Shown here piece by piece: positions 9,658 to 21,687 of a stretch of DNA of 64,000 bases (positions are counted from its first letter, which is position 1; each line of letters opens with the position of its first letter). The DNA lies in assembly GCA_022605405.1 (NCBI GenBank), contig JABYQQ010000030.1:62001-126000 (forward strand), written 5' to 3'. The notes beneath the pieces are model-generated. The model was not told the DNA's origin. It ran no database searches and worked only from the letters and a program-made list of their open reading frames with translations. The position numbers were made by a program, and so were the translations under genes. The DNA comes from Earliella scabrosa (lineage: Eukaryota > Basidiomycota > Agaricomycetes > Polyporales > Polyporaceae).

Positions 9658-12395
9658 TCACTCCTCACTATCCCAGACCACGACAGCCGGTCCCTCAGCG
9701 CGGCTCGCCCACTTCCTCTGCTTCCGAAGGTCGCGCCAGCTCGCGTACACCGCGAGCCCGAGCGCGAGGCAGCACGCGACGATCGTCATCTTCAGGCTGT
9801 CGACGTAGCATGCGCGCCCGATGATGCAGTGGTGTGAGGACGGGATCCCGCCGCGCGCGCCGATCGGGACCGTGGTGGGCGACGGCGGCGAAGACAAGCT
9901 CGTGAGCGTGGGGGTGATAGCGGCGATCGTCGACGTGAGCGTGCTGTTGCCGGACCCAGGCGAGCCGGCGCCACTGTCGTCGTCGTGCGAATCGAGATTG
10001 CGCCCGAAGGCGATTGAGAAGATGTTGCCGCCGAGCATGGGCGAGAGCGAGACGAAGCCCCAGTTCTCGGAGAAGTGCTCTGTAAGGTGCGGTTAGTGAG
10101 AAGGGTGACAGAGGAGGAACGACTAGGAACACTGACGGAGTCCAAACCACTCGATGACCAGAGTGGGGAACAGCCCGAAAAGCCCGCCGTATGCGAGGCC
10201 GAGCAGGGCGCTTGCCTTCCAGAGATTGGTGATGTCTTCGATGAAGTAGCACGTGAGTTGGGATATGATGAACGTCGTCGCCACAATGACTGCGCAGAAC
10301 GACCGCGGGAGGTGCAGTTTGGCCTTGGTCAAGTCCGCGATGATCCCTAGAAGGAGCAGTCAGACGGGCTATTCGTGCACAAAGGGGACGATGCACACCG
10401 ATGGCAATACGACCAATACAGTTCATGATGCTGACGGTGGAGACCTGCGTCGCTTGCCACTGCGCAGCCTTGACCTCATCATAGTCCGGGTTGTTGAACG
10501 CAAACAGCGATTGAGAGATAGCGCCAACATTGTTTATGTCTAGAACAACAGTCAGGTATCGCAGACGAAGACAAACGAGAGCGACGCATACACATGATAC
10601 CAGTACCGCTCACTATCACCCCGTGTCAGCATGGCACAGGCGCAATCGTGATGCAGAACTCACGCAGAGAAGAGATACTAAAGAGCAACCAGAAGTCAAC
10701 GGTAGTGAACAAACGCTTGCCGTAGATATTCACGGATCCGTCTAACGGCCTGTTCAAGCGACTGTTCGTGCTGTGGCGTGAAACCGATCGTGTCGAGCGG
10801 TGGCGGGTGAGCCCGGTGTGCGGCGGGCTCAGCATGACGGAGTCAGTAGTGGTGGGACGGTCGTAGTCTGCCGTCGGCTGCACATGCGACGGGGAAACCA
10901 AGGGTTGCTCCTCATCGAGCTCATACACGGGGTCTCGCTCTTCCTCGTCTTCATCCTGCGCAAGGAGATGGGTGTGGCTGTTGTTGTTCGCAGAGTATGC
11001 TGTTGGGGTCCCGACATGGAAGCCCTCGCCAACGCCATAATCCGTAGTATCGGTGTTCCCGTGCTCCAGCCTCGCGTTCGAATCGATGTGCGGCGGTGGG
11101 ATTGGATGGACAAAGAAGAAACCCAGGATCATGGGGAAGGAGGTGCCGATTGCAAGGGTCAGCAGGAATTCGGAGGTGTTGCCTGGAAAAAGCGTATGCG
11201 CGACGGTGGAGAAGAGGAATGCAGACAGCCCGAACCCAGAGATCACGATGCCGTTAGCGGTTGCGCGCTGCATATTACTGGTCGTCAGTGACATGGCGGA
11301 CAACACCCTGACAGACTCACGTTGCGGTCCGGCCAGCTCTTCGCAGTTGCGTTCATCGCGCCCACTAGCCCTCCATTCCCGCCAATGCCCGTCAGGAAGG
11401 CGCAGAACACCAAAGCACATAGTGCGATCAAACCGATCTCCTGTCCCTCCGGGAGTCCTGTATCGTAGAAGTGGCGGATTCCGAGATATCCGGCGAGTAG
11501 GGAGAAGAACCCGATGACCATCATGATTCTGGGACCTCTGCGATCAACAATGCCGCCCCATATCGGCGCGGTTCCATATACGCCAACTGGAAGTATTGCT
11601 GTCAGAATTGGTAGAACGTCGCAGAACGAGGAACTCACTGTTTCCGGCCAAGCCTACGATATTGATTTGCGTGTGGGTGAGATCTAGGCGGGCACCGAGC
11701 TGCGGTCCATAGGCTATACGGCAAGAAGTTAGTCGCACTGATCATACAGTGGCGTAGCAAAGAAAACCGCGTCTCATTAGGTGAGGAGCGTGAGCAAACA
11801 ATGTATGGTGTCCGGCAACTCTCGGGCGATAGCAGATGGCGCCTGAAGTAGCGTCACACAGCCCCTTTTCGCGGAGATTAAGGCCGTGCTCAACACGACC
11901 AGACGGCTGCGCATGCAAAGTCCACGCAGACTTGCGCTCCTGGGGGGTCTGCATTGGAAGACAGCCGTCCTAGACAACCACACGTTGAACACCGGGAGGC
12001 GAGTCTTATCTTGCACAGTCGAGGTTAATCCAGTGCACAGAGTGATACTCACTCTGTGCACCGTCGGCCACAACTTGTGGCCCTCGCGGCATAGTAGCAA
12101 GTCCTCAGATATTTTGTGCCACGATCGTGGTCATGACGCGGGGCCCCGGCGACATGTAGCCCAAGGCAAGATGATATCGGTATTCGCCGCCAAGCGTAGA
12201 TAACGAGCGCGAACGAACCTGAGAAGACCTGCGAAGACGTGAGTGTCAAACCCGATCATTTCTTCAGGACCGAACGCAGTCTGGACCTACATAGTTCGTT
12301 CCAGACGCAAGCGCGACGAGGATGCACGTCAGGAAGCTCGTGATCCGCGCAGAGCTGAATAGAGGCGGCGGGTGGTCCGCGTGGCTCGTGTGCAT
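9658..12395 (-). CDS. MFS transporter, Mch1/Nodulin-like family
   Basis: Predicted 12-helix transporter of the Mch1-like (monocarboxylate-transporter-homologue, Nodulin-like) group; the substrate is unknown and a vacuolar or plasma-membrane site is plausible. N-terminal exon: start at 12395, running to LALASGTNY. A 10-nt exon encodes VFS, then AYGPQLGARLDLT and GVYGTAPIWGGIVDRRGPR (the MFS loop motif). Then comes GIGGNGGLVGAMNATA, a long hydrophilic acidic loop, a 21-nt exon (SGTGIM) and YINNVGAISQSLFAFNNPD. The C-terminal half holds LLGLAYGGLFGLFPT and NWGFVSLSPMLGGNIFS. Codons close across every junction I checked. One intron, 12218-11714, is 505 nt, roughly ten times the others. Confidence 0.82.
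11714..12218 (-). other. Unusually long intron of the MFS gene
   Basis: It runs from GTTCGT after the 10-nt VFS exon to TATAG before AYGPQL. It contains a perfect 13-bp hairpin, GTGCACAGAGTGA/TCACTCTGTGCAC with a 3-nt loop, at 12033-12061. No transposon protein is encoded. Confidence 0.7.
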
Positions 12396-13113
12396 TCCCA
12401 GGGCTCGCGGTCGAGACGCGGAGGTCTAGCGTGGAAGGGGTTGGTTGGGGAGTGTGGTGAGTACTAGTACGTTTGTGCGGTTACGCGGTTGAGGTTATGG
12501 CGACATGCAGTAGGGTTGCGGGTGTCGAGATGGTCGAGTAAGAGAAGACGGCGGTTTGTCCACGTCGGTGCGCGACATCAACGTAACTCAAGGCGGTGGC
12601 GCCTGCGGGACTATGATTAGAAGCCGCCGGCCCGGCGGGGCGGAGGTCCGGCCACGTGTCCGTTTCCCTTCAGACGCAAGTAGTTCAATGCGAGGAGAGC
12701 ATGTTCGAGAGCAGGAGGACAACGACTACACAGACATGGGCAGATGCATAGCATAATCGAATGCTAGTGTCTACGTGGGAAAAACGGGGCTATGCTACAG
12801 AACGGCAGTGGGAGGCCTATAGTAGGGACACAATGGAGAGCGAGGCGACGAGTGCTATGGAAACACGGGGGCGAGGAGACTGGCGTCAAACACTAGTATG
12901 TGAGGCCCGATAGGCTAAGCAGAGTAATAATGTCAGTGACGAGGCGCACGTCCATCGACCTATAGGACGCTGTGGACAGCGTCAGGTCGACTATTACTAT
13001 GATCGGAGCAAGGGAGCGGGCCGGGATCATCCGAAGCGCAGAGTAGGTGCACGTCTAGCGTGCGCGTATCCGAGGAAGCGCGAATAGTTTGTACTGGCAG
13101 TGGTAGAGTGTGT
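12396..13113. other. Intergenic, nothing recognised
   Basis: This lies upstream of the MFS gene and downstream of the small secreted-protein gene. Short frames only. Confidence 0.4.
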
Positions 13114-13674
13114 TCAGGCGGCGAGGAGGATCCCCGCAACGATGGAGCCGACAAGGGTCGTAGTGACGCTCAGGCCACCGACGTGGCTTGCGGCGTTTGC
13201 GTCCTTGAGTGACACCCTCGCAAGGGAGGTCTGAGAACGACATGAGATGAGATCCGAGATGCGCTAGCTGAGAAGGGTACACACCGGAGTGGTGGAAGAA
13301 GCGACAGCTACAGATGCCGCCTCTGCGTCACCGCCTTCCAGGTCCGGTATGGGAGAGGGTTCCGGTGGTACGTCGTCTTCAAGTTGTCCGTCGACGATCG
13401 GCGACGTCTCCGCTGCAACAGGAACGTCCGTACTCGATGCAGCGGACCCTGCAAGCTCGGAGACGGCGACGAGATCCCCGTGTGCGTCGACATTGTCGGC
13501 ATTCTCAGGGACGACGTCGAGCATGTAGCGGGAGAGAGGGAGCAGCCAGGCGCTTGCTGTACCAAAGTGTCAGAGCTGTCAAACAAGAGTTGAAGGAACG
13601 AGTAAATACGCACCCTGGGCCACAAAAGTAACGGAGACAAATCCGATGATGAAGACGGCGCGGAAGAGGAACAT
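13114..13674 (-). CDS. Small secreted, probably GPI-anchored protein
   Basis: Three exons (13674-13614, 13556-13285, 13230-13114) give 149 residues in frame. The N-terminus MFLFRAVFIIGFVSVTFVAQ is a clear signal peptide. The mature part is acidic and rich in Asp, Glu, Pro, Ser and Val (for example DGQLEDDVPPEP). It ends in a hydrophobic tail, LVGSIVAGILLAA, preceded by small residues, which is the pattern of a GPI attachment signal. No Cys pairs or known domain are seen. A cell-surface role is inferred from topology only. Confidence 0.68.
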
Positions 13675-15690
13675 GATGTGAATGTGCTGGTGGGCGGTGG
13701 GCGATCGGTGGTCGGAAGGTTGAAAGAGCGGTGGGTAGAGGGGTGTCGAAGAGGAACAGATAGATACGAATAGGTTAGAGTAGGGATACACCGAGCTGAC
13801 ACGAGCCTAAGTAGACCGCGCAAAGAAAGTTCAGCGGAGCGTCAGGGAGGACGCGAACTCCTGTGCAGGCGGCGAAGGGCACTGGACACTGGTTGCAGTA
13901 GCAACGAGTGCGCGCAGCGTCGTCCTTATACACCACTCTCGGTGTGCGTGCGTACTCATGTCGATCTATTCGGGAGGGCGTTGTAGTCTGCGCGACGTCG
14001 AAGATGCCGGCGGAATTTGGAGGGCAGGAGGCACGAGTACTAAGGGCGGGCCATATCTGGATATTGGTCAGCATCTCGACAACATGCCGAGTAAATGAGG
14101 AAGAACCTGAGCGTCGGGCACGCGTAGCGCGCTCTCATGCCGTCTTTGTACTTGGAAGGCGGAGAGATGGTCCGCCACGGAGGAGGTTATGAAAGACATT
14201 GCCATTCTGGGTGACAACATATTAACGCTCGATGTTTTCCCACGGGGCCTCCTGCCATGTTTGGACCTTCGGTTGTTCCCACTTCGTCGTTAACCTTGTT
14301 AACTTCGACCATTGCTCGCTCGTGCGCCGCATCTGAGAATCGGTCGATATGCTCGCTATGTGGGTGCCGAGACTCGTATGAGCGATAAACTTCTACCTGG
14401 CAGATTCTGTCCCCGCCGTGCCTCGCGCGACCCTCGCGCCGCGAGGTAATGCGTCCGGCTGGCGACATTGTCACCAGAGAGGTGCAAATGGCGGAGGGAT
14501 CTGCCGAGGACGCCACGACATATCCTGCATAGGTAAGTGTTCATGTCGAGAAGCAGGATGAGGTACAAGGCGGCATGGGAGGATTCGGATGAGTAGCGTC
14601 TGAAGCGCTGTATAGCCTTCGCCGGGCGCATTTCCCGCCGGTACGGCTGGTGGACATGTAGATATCTCCTGTGCGTGGGTTGGTTGGGTGAGGCTGATGT
14701 ATATCTTTATGTCATTCGCGTCTTACCTGCGTTCTGACACACATTCAAGTTCGGGGCCTGGTTAGTTAGCGACACGCGGAATGGTCTGGCCTGTACTATC
14801 CCTGGGAGCATCAGAATGTGGTTCGTCTCTAAGATTGTCAGACATTCTTACCGACTCAGGATGCGATCGCTAACCCCCTGGTATGCTACGCAGACCATCT
14901 TCGTGCTCCCTCTTGTCTCTTCAAATGATGTCAATCCCACCAAGACAATCAGATACCACCTGCTCTTGTCATCGTACCATCGACTTGACGTTCTCGTCGA
15001 GACTTGGGAGGTATGCGTCCGGATGGTGTAGGCCGAACTTGAACAAAGTGAGTTCCTTCGTGGGTTCGCGTACTCCGGCTCGACTGCTTGGGTCAGACGC
15101 GGGGCGGACAGTGGTAGATATAGAGCTGTACATAACAGAAGTGAGTTGCAGACGCCGACCTTCGATGATAGAGAGACGTACGGTGAACATCCAGACCCAA
15201 TCTCTTAGGTGGCCCGACAGAGATTAGCCAAATTGGGCGGCATACCGCAGACTGATATTATCTCGTTCCAACTGAACAGGCGGTCGCGACTTGAGTGTCT
15301 GACTTCTCCTTCGACCCCAGCACCTAGTATGACGTACTATAAATACACACGAATTGGTTAGTCGCTGGTGGGCAAAGCCTCCTCTGAGTCCTCACCGTCG
15401 TCTCTGCTGGTATCCGGGTCAGACCGTCTTCATGATAATGTCTCTGGCTGTCCTGGACAGAATAGATGAAGGTGTCTGTAACTCAGTCATGCCGAGTGAC
15501 ATCATCGCCCTGAGGCGGCGTACAGACGATACTTACAGGTCGCCACCATGAATCGAGTCACTCCGTAACCCGTTGACTGAATCGAGTCATAAGAACATGC
15601 ATAAAAGGCGGACCTCGTTCATGTGAGGTGTTCGCCCACAAACACACATAGTAACAGTCTCATCTCTCGATCGCCCTACATCCTCATCCC
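13675..15690. other. Intergenic, no confident gene
   Basis: Minus-strand frames near 14187-14631 and plus frames near 14816-15230 are short and unlike any family I know. A poorly conserved small gene could hide here, but nothing supports a call. Confidence 0.35.
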
Positions 15691-16405
15691 ATGAACACCA
15701 GCAATATGCACGAAATGGAAGACTCACGTTCGTTCGCGTCCGCGTCCCCAAGCGTCTTCCCTCTCCCCAATCCACCGGCTCCGTCCGATATGCAGGCGTA
15801 TCGAGACTTCCGACTCGCTGCGCTCCAAACAGACCCATCCTACTTCTCGTCCACGTATGAGCGCGAGGTCGCGTTCCCCGACGAGACATGGAGGGAGCGC
15901 CTGACTGGGAGCGGGAAGGCGACGATTGTCGCGCAAGCATCACAACCTGACTGTCGGGAGCCGCTAAGGGCGGGAGTCGCAGAGACAGGGAGTCGCAGAG
16001 ACAGAAGGAGGGGCGAGGGATGAGAGAGGCACGGACCGGCTGGTGGGATGCATGACGGTCATCGCGGCGCGGAACTTTGGTGCGTCGCAGCTTCCCCGAG
16101 GCGCGAGGGTGGAGGACACGTACTTCGTCTTTGGGATGTGGGTTCGGCCTGAGCATCGGCGACGAGGAGTGGGCGGGATGTTACTTGAACGGGGCTTGAG
16201 GTGGATCGCCGAGGACGGGAGGGAATCCGGAGACGGCGAGAACAAACGGGATCAAGAATCCTGGGAAGCGTGGCTCGCGGTCACACCCTCGAACGTTGCC
16301 GCGAGAGGGATGTACAAGGCTGGAGGGTTCGAGGAGCTTGCAGACCAGCCGGAAGACAATATTCATGGGGAGATCTGGATGAAGCGCAGACTGGTTATGC
16401 CTTGA
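15691..16405 (+). pseudogene. GNAT N-acetyltransferase, frameshifted by a 16-bp duplication
   Basis: The first frame (from ATG 15691) has the typical N-terminal block AYRDFRLAALQTDPSYFSST and FPDETWRERL. The second frame carries the acetyl-CoA site, FGMWVRPEHRRRGVGGML (the R-x-x-G-x-G type loop), and the C-terminal NVAARGMYKAGGFEE. GNAT enzymes move an acetyl group from acetyl-CoA to an amine; the acceptor here is unknown. The two frames are separated only by a 16-bp direct duplication at 15972-16003. With a single copy the frame would be continuous for 232 residues. No intron of workable size and phase removes the shift. The allele is therefore probably inactive, unless the duplication is an assembly or sequencing error. 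Confidence 0.8.
15972..16003. repeat. 16-bp tandem direct duplication
   Basis: The unit GGGAGTCGCAGAGACA occurs twice with no spacer (15972-15987 and 15988-16003). Sixteen is not a multiple of three, so it shifts the GNAT frame. Confidence 0.95.
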
Positions 16406-16842
16406 GTAGACGGTATATGCATTCTTCCATCATGTCATCGCTGTGCTTTGATGAACACACTTAAAGTAGGGAGCGTGTTGAGCTGGTATAGATTGCATGC
16501 AGGTGGTAGGTTGTGGCTGGTTGTGGTCAAGGTGCGTCGTTCTTTCGGAAGCGCCCAATAATCACGGTGACCCGCGAGGCAGCAGTGCACTTGACCGTAG
16601 TACTCGCACAGGACAGGGTATACATATATTTCTCGGTGTAGCAGGTCTAGATGCACCATGTTATCCAAATTGCTCCTAATTCGAGCCTGCAGCTGCGCTC
16701 GTCAAGCTTGACTGAGCCTGCACCTTCAAGTTTTCACGTACCACTCTACTTGTCTTCCCTAGCCGGACGGTTGGGCGGACTTACTGAGGCCGGAATGGAC
16801 AGTCCCTCAACCGTGTACCTGACATGTGCTCCTCGAAGGTGC
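16406..16842. other. Intergenic, convergent 3' ends
   Basis: This lies between the GNAT remnant (plus) and the MFS permease (minus). No gene is seen. Confidence 0.4.
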
Positions 16843-19626
16843 TCAGAGCGGATATCGAAAGCCTCCTCTGCGCCGAACCGCCTCCTCGAGCGTAATACCC
16901 TCCAGCCGCGCCGCCTCCTCGACGCGCTCCCGTCGCGCCCCCTGCAAGCCATCGAGCTCCTCGCGCTCGAGCCGCCTGTTCTCCCGCACGAGCAGACACC
17001 TGATCGCTGCCAGTGTGAGCGTGATCAGCCGCGACAGAAACATAGGGACATAGGGACGGAGAGACATAAGGACGGAGAGACAGAGGGAGCAATGCACTCA
17101 CCGAACGCAAAGACGATCGCGAGCCCGAGCGCGGCGATGCAGATGAACATGGACGGGTGGTAGTCTGGGCCCCAGGACGCTTTCCACACGTACGAGCCGG
17201 CCCTGAAGTGCGCGTCAGTGTAGATCGAAGAAGCTTCAAGGAGGAGGATGATGAAGACGGTTAGGACGTACAGGATGCCGAGGTTCCCGAAGCCGTTGAC
17301 GAGCGCGATCGCTGCTGACCGCTTTGCGGGCGGGCGGGGGGTCACGTTCGAGACCCATACGAGCGTGAGCGAGAAGCCTGGCGTGCACCGGTTAGTGAAG
17401 GAAAGAGACAGAGGGAGGAGAGGAGGGAGAGAATGACCGTACAGACCGATATACGAGCTTGCCATGAGGAACATGGCGATGTATCGACCGGGGATGGATC
17501 GGGTGGTGGTGCCGATGATGTACGCGATGATGGTGCCGCACATGGGGATGGAGAGGTGGAGGAACCGTTCCCCGGTTCGATCTGTGTGTATCAGATGGGA
17601 GATGGTGAGTATGCTTGTGGTTCCAACCTAAGTGGAGGACGTCGCGCACCTGCGTGCCAGGCATTGAGACAACCCAGGACAGTCACAAGAATCCAAGGTG
17701 GTCTGTCCGTTTCTCGTATGTCAGTTCGAGCTCACGAGACGCTAATAGTAGAGAGCGCAGAGTGTACGTACGCGGTGAGAAGCAGCGTCACGGTCGTCGA
17801 GAATCCGAGGGTTGCAGCAATCCTGTCGCCACAACAGTTCAGATCCGCGCTGGGGCAAGTGCGGAAGTATCCTCACGTCGGGAAGAAGTTCACGAAGCTA
17901 GCGCCGAGAAGCTGTCCGAATGTCATGAGAGAAAAGAGGGCTACCTTGGGGTCCTTGATCGCCATGAGAAGTCCTTTCAACGCTCTGCCATGCGAGCGAG
18001 CGATCAGATGAAGCATACCAGGATCGGGCATTGTGCATAAAGACTCACGACTCTGTAGCAACGTCCACGTCGGCTTCACCGGCATCCTCGGCAAGACGCA
18101 CCTGTGCCAGCCGCCGTTGTTCTGGACTGAGCCAGCGGGTGTTGTGCGGCTACGTCGAAGGACTTAGCTATGTACGCGATGAATACTTGAGAATGGCATA
18201 CGTAGTCTGGGAGGAGAAAACTGCATGTACATACTCGTTGTCAGCGATGGAGACGAGTTGGATCCCTCGGAAGACGCACACTGCAAGGATTCCAATCGCG
18301 ACCGTGATAGCACCCTGAGGAATCCTCAGCGTGAGCCAACCAGTAGCTTTGAGCATGGCTGCAAGAGGAGGCAAGAGGACGTACTTCGATGTAGAACAGC
18401 CTATCACAAGAAGGCATGTCAATGGCTCGGAATTCACGAGAGATTGATCATTGCACTCACCAACGCCAGGCCCTGATGCCCATCTTTCCCTCCATGCCTG
18501 AGAGGATCCCGGCGGCCATAAGCTGGAGGTGAGATCCATGAGGGAGACAGATATGGAGACAACGATTTCTAAGAGCACCTACACTGCCGAACGCATTGGA
18601 GATCATCAAGCCCCCATATAGAATCGCACCACGCAAGGAAAGTTCCTACATGCCGCACGAGACGATCAGAGACAGTCGCATCCCAATGTCAAGGTCCCAC
18701 GTACCTTGCGCGTGTACCATCGAGACAAGAGGTAGATGGCGCCAGGGTAGAACGCTGACTTGTTCCGCGTGTAAGCCCGAGATGACTCGCGATGACCGAG
18801 CTCGACGCCGACGACTGCGACGTACCTCAGGGATACCGAGGAATATTCGCGCGGTGAGGATACCTGAGTAGTTATGCGTGACCTACAACAACCGGGCAGG
18901 GTTCAGCAGTGTTTAAGACATGTTACATGGGGAGAGGTAGCGCGCACTCCAGTCAGCGCGCTTGTCAGACCCCAGGCCACTACGCATGCTGGGATGTAGT
19001 ACGATGGTCTGTTATAGTGCGTAAGCCGTGCGAGTTACCTATGCAACTGGTGCTGGTACCTCGATATTCGGTTTAGGATCTGCTCCTGGGTTAGATACCC
19101 ATGAGGTAGAATGGCAAGTCGACTCACCATGTTGGAAGGAATCTGAGCCGGTATGTACGATACATATACGATCGCGAGGACGGTTTGGTACTGGATATCT
19201 ACGAGACGGAAGTCAGTGCGAAGTCAGGTTGTGGGTGGGCTATCGCATGACCTGACAAGCCCAAATCTTGCTCAAGGCCCTGCAGCCTTGCAGCTGTCAC
19301 CGCCAAACGCTGTATGAGCCCGATTAGCACTATTGTGATGATCGTGTCACCGTGGCTAAGTGAGACAGACTCACGTCGACGTAGTTCATGATGAAGATGA
19401 GGATGATGGTTGGGAGAAGCCGCATATCCATCGTGCGCACCAGACGGTGCTCCGCCGCACGACGGATGTCCTCCGCGAGCAGTCCACCATCGGACGGCGG
19501 CGGCGGCTTACTTCCTAGATCTGTTACCGCGGTGGACGTGGCAAGCTCCGTCGAAGACTGCTCGACGTGTTTGAGCGCCGGAGTCGAGTCGTCCTCATGC
19601 TTTTCGTCCGGGGACATCACGCGCAT
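16843..19626 (-). CDS. MFS permease, Dal5-like anion:cation symporter family
   Basis: Predicted 12-helix plasma-membrane permease of the ACS family (allantoate, nicotinate, biotin and related organic anions); the substrate cannot be read from sequence. A hydrophilic N-terminus (MRVMSPDEKHEDD) leads to RLLPTIILIFIMNYVDV. Next come LQGLEQDLGLS and DIQYQTVLAIVYVSYIPAQI, the family's hallmark helix-1/2 block. Then FLGIPE, AFYPGAIYLLS and LRGAILYGGLMISNAFG. The C-terminal half holds ALFSLMTFGQLLGASFVNFF, FSLTLVWVSNVTPRPPAKR and ALVNGFGNLGIL. It ends in a charged coiled-coil-like tail, LVRENRRLEREELDGLQ. About a dozen short introns are needed. It is transcribed away from the P450 at 21688, so a shared upstream region is possible. 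Confidence 0.82.
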
Positions 19627-21687
19627 GGCGGATCAGACCAGAGAGAAGCCACCGCCGGAAGAGCGCCATATATATGCTCTGCAAGCGGGACCGGCGCGAA
19701 TACTGTCTTGCGTGTCATCCGCGCAAGACCGGAGGTAAGGCGGATCGCCAGCTGAAGTGGAGGCTTTGCGGTGAGGGTGGGAACATTTGGGTCGATCCAG
19801 CGACCGAGGACGGTCAGCTGATTCAGAAGACAAGGTTCGACGGCCTCGAGACACCCCCGGGCGTCTGATAAACTGCAACGAATTGGGTATCGAAGATTTG
19901 AATATTAATCGCAATGCTTGCGGAACTCGACGCACTGGGGGAGCACTGTGGCATGCGAAGGATTGGTTGGACTGAAGTTCTGGGGCTTAGTGTCTAGAAA
20001 GACACGATCCTTGGCACCTACAACGCATGCAGGTCAGTGGCTATCGTGTCAGAGAAATGTCGTCGTGGCCCACAACCAGTGCCAGTCAGGACGGGCTCAC
20101 CATGATCCTTGAGGTGAGGTACACTTGCGGTGGGGTATGGGGTGCTCGGGCAACGAAGAGAGGATGCATAGTAGCGACAGTCGGACAACCGTCCAAGAAC
20201 TCGGATTGGCTGAGATCGTAAGTCAGACCGACTCAATCGACAGCGGCCTCAGTATGGCATGCGAACAATTCGCTGGTTTGCGTTTCATTGTCCGACACGA
20301 CGATTCATGGTACCTAACGCATGCAGGTCAGCGACTGTCGTGTAAGAGAAATGGAGTCTAATTTTCGTAACACACCACCAGTATGAGTTGGGACGTCTTC
20401 CTATGGACTTAGTATGGTCCTTGAGGTGAGATACACTTGCGGTGGAGTGCGGTGTTCCCGGGCACTGTAGAGAAGGAGGCCATGCATATTACGTAGTCCC
20501 AACGACAACAACTCGGATGGTCTGAGATCGTAAGTCAATCCGACTCCATCGTCAGCGGGCTCGAGGGTGGAGAACGGTTTCGCTTCGACAGAACAACACG
20601 ACGTGCATGCCTAGGCACCGGCGCATCCCAAATCCAGCGGGTGGCGGAAGTGCAGCAGGAGCAACCGCTCCCAGGCGGAGCGTTTCCGCCTACGAGCCCA
20701 TCGGTGGATTACGCATTATCGTGCTGCCCGGCCGTACGCGCTTCAACCGTCATGCATATTCAGCTGCAACAACAGACAGACTCAAGAAGGGCACGCACTA
20801 TACCGATTGACCGCGAGCTGTGCTCTCCCTCACTCATCGAGTGCGACTGATCATGAACGGTGGATGTCTGGTGACACCTGGAGTTACCAGCTGTCCGACA
20901 TGTTGCCCGGCGCACTCCTTGTGGTGTTTCTGTTTGAGCTGCTTGAAACTTGACAGGGACACGCGGTGTCTGTCAGAGCCTCGCACATGGGATCATTGGT
21001 AGTCCCGAACGTGCGTCATTCTGTCCAAGCTTGCCATACCCGCGCGATGCGCCGTGGCAGCTGTTCGGGCTCTGAGTCTGATAAAGTGACGAAGAGTGCA
21101 TCAGCATTCACATGCACTTTGCGGCACCGTCGGAGAACGAGCACATACCACGTCCGTTCAAGGCCCATGGTGGATATTTGCGCGGGAATCCCTGGCTTCC
21201 TTGTTCGAAGATACCCACAAGCACATCTGCATGACAAGCGGCCGGCGTTCTGGCCGTGATTCAGACAAGTCGTGGAGGATGCGAAATTTAGGAAGCGTGG
21301 ATCTGGTGGAGAGAGGATTCAGAGGAACAGATCGGAGCTTGTATTCCGGGCGGGCCGGGGCGCGGTAGTAAGCCGAGTCTCGTCATTCGCCCGGCTACTC
21401 CTCATCGTCTCGCCCGTCCTGCTCGCTCTCCTCCTTGATCTCGTCCATCTCGCCTCTAGACTGGACTCTGTGCTCGCGCTCAGTCGGCAGGCCGGTGCAT
21501 CTGTTTGCTGAGCGCTGGCCATGTCAGTTCCGATGGCCCAAGCTGTGTCGTTTCCCCGTGGACGCGTTGGATCAGGAACCGTGTGGAGGGCAGTCGCATT
21601 CCCATACTTAAAACATAATAGCGCACCTCCTCAAATGCACAGCGCTCCGAGTTCCCCACCCCGCCCATCTCGCTCTGGCTCTGCACC
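19627..21687. promoter_or_regulatory. Divergent intergenic region of MFS permease and P450
   Basis: About 2.06 kb separates the two divergent starts. No gene is recognised. The left half carries a diverged tandem duplication (19945-20560). It could contain shared regulatory sites, but none were identified. Confidence 0.45.
19945..20560. repeat. Diverged ~305-bp tandem duplication
   Basis: Copy A is about 19945-20258 and copy B about 20252-20560. Aligned landmarks: ACGCATGCAGGTCAG at 20023 and 20317; CTTGAGGTGAG..TACACTTGCGGTGG after 20103 and 20412; CTGAGATCGTAAGTCA near 20208 and 20519. Spacing varies from 294 to 311 bp because of small indels, so the duplication is old. Confidence 0.75.

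Noticed and set aside
10530..11291. Plus-strand frames over the MFS gene
   Set aside because: Shadow frames of the minus-strand transporter exons.
14356..14631. 91-codon minus frame as a small gene
   Set aside because: No homology that I recognise and no supporting splice or promoter evidence.
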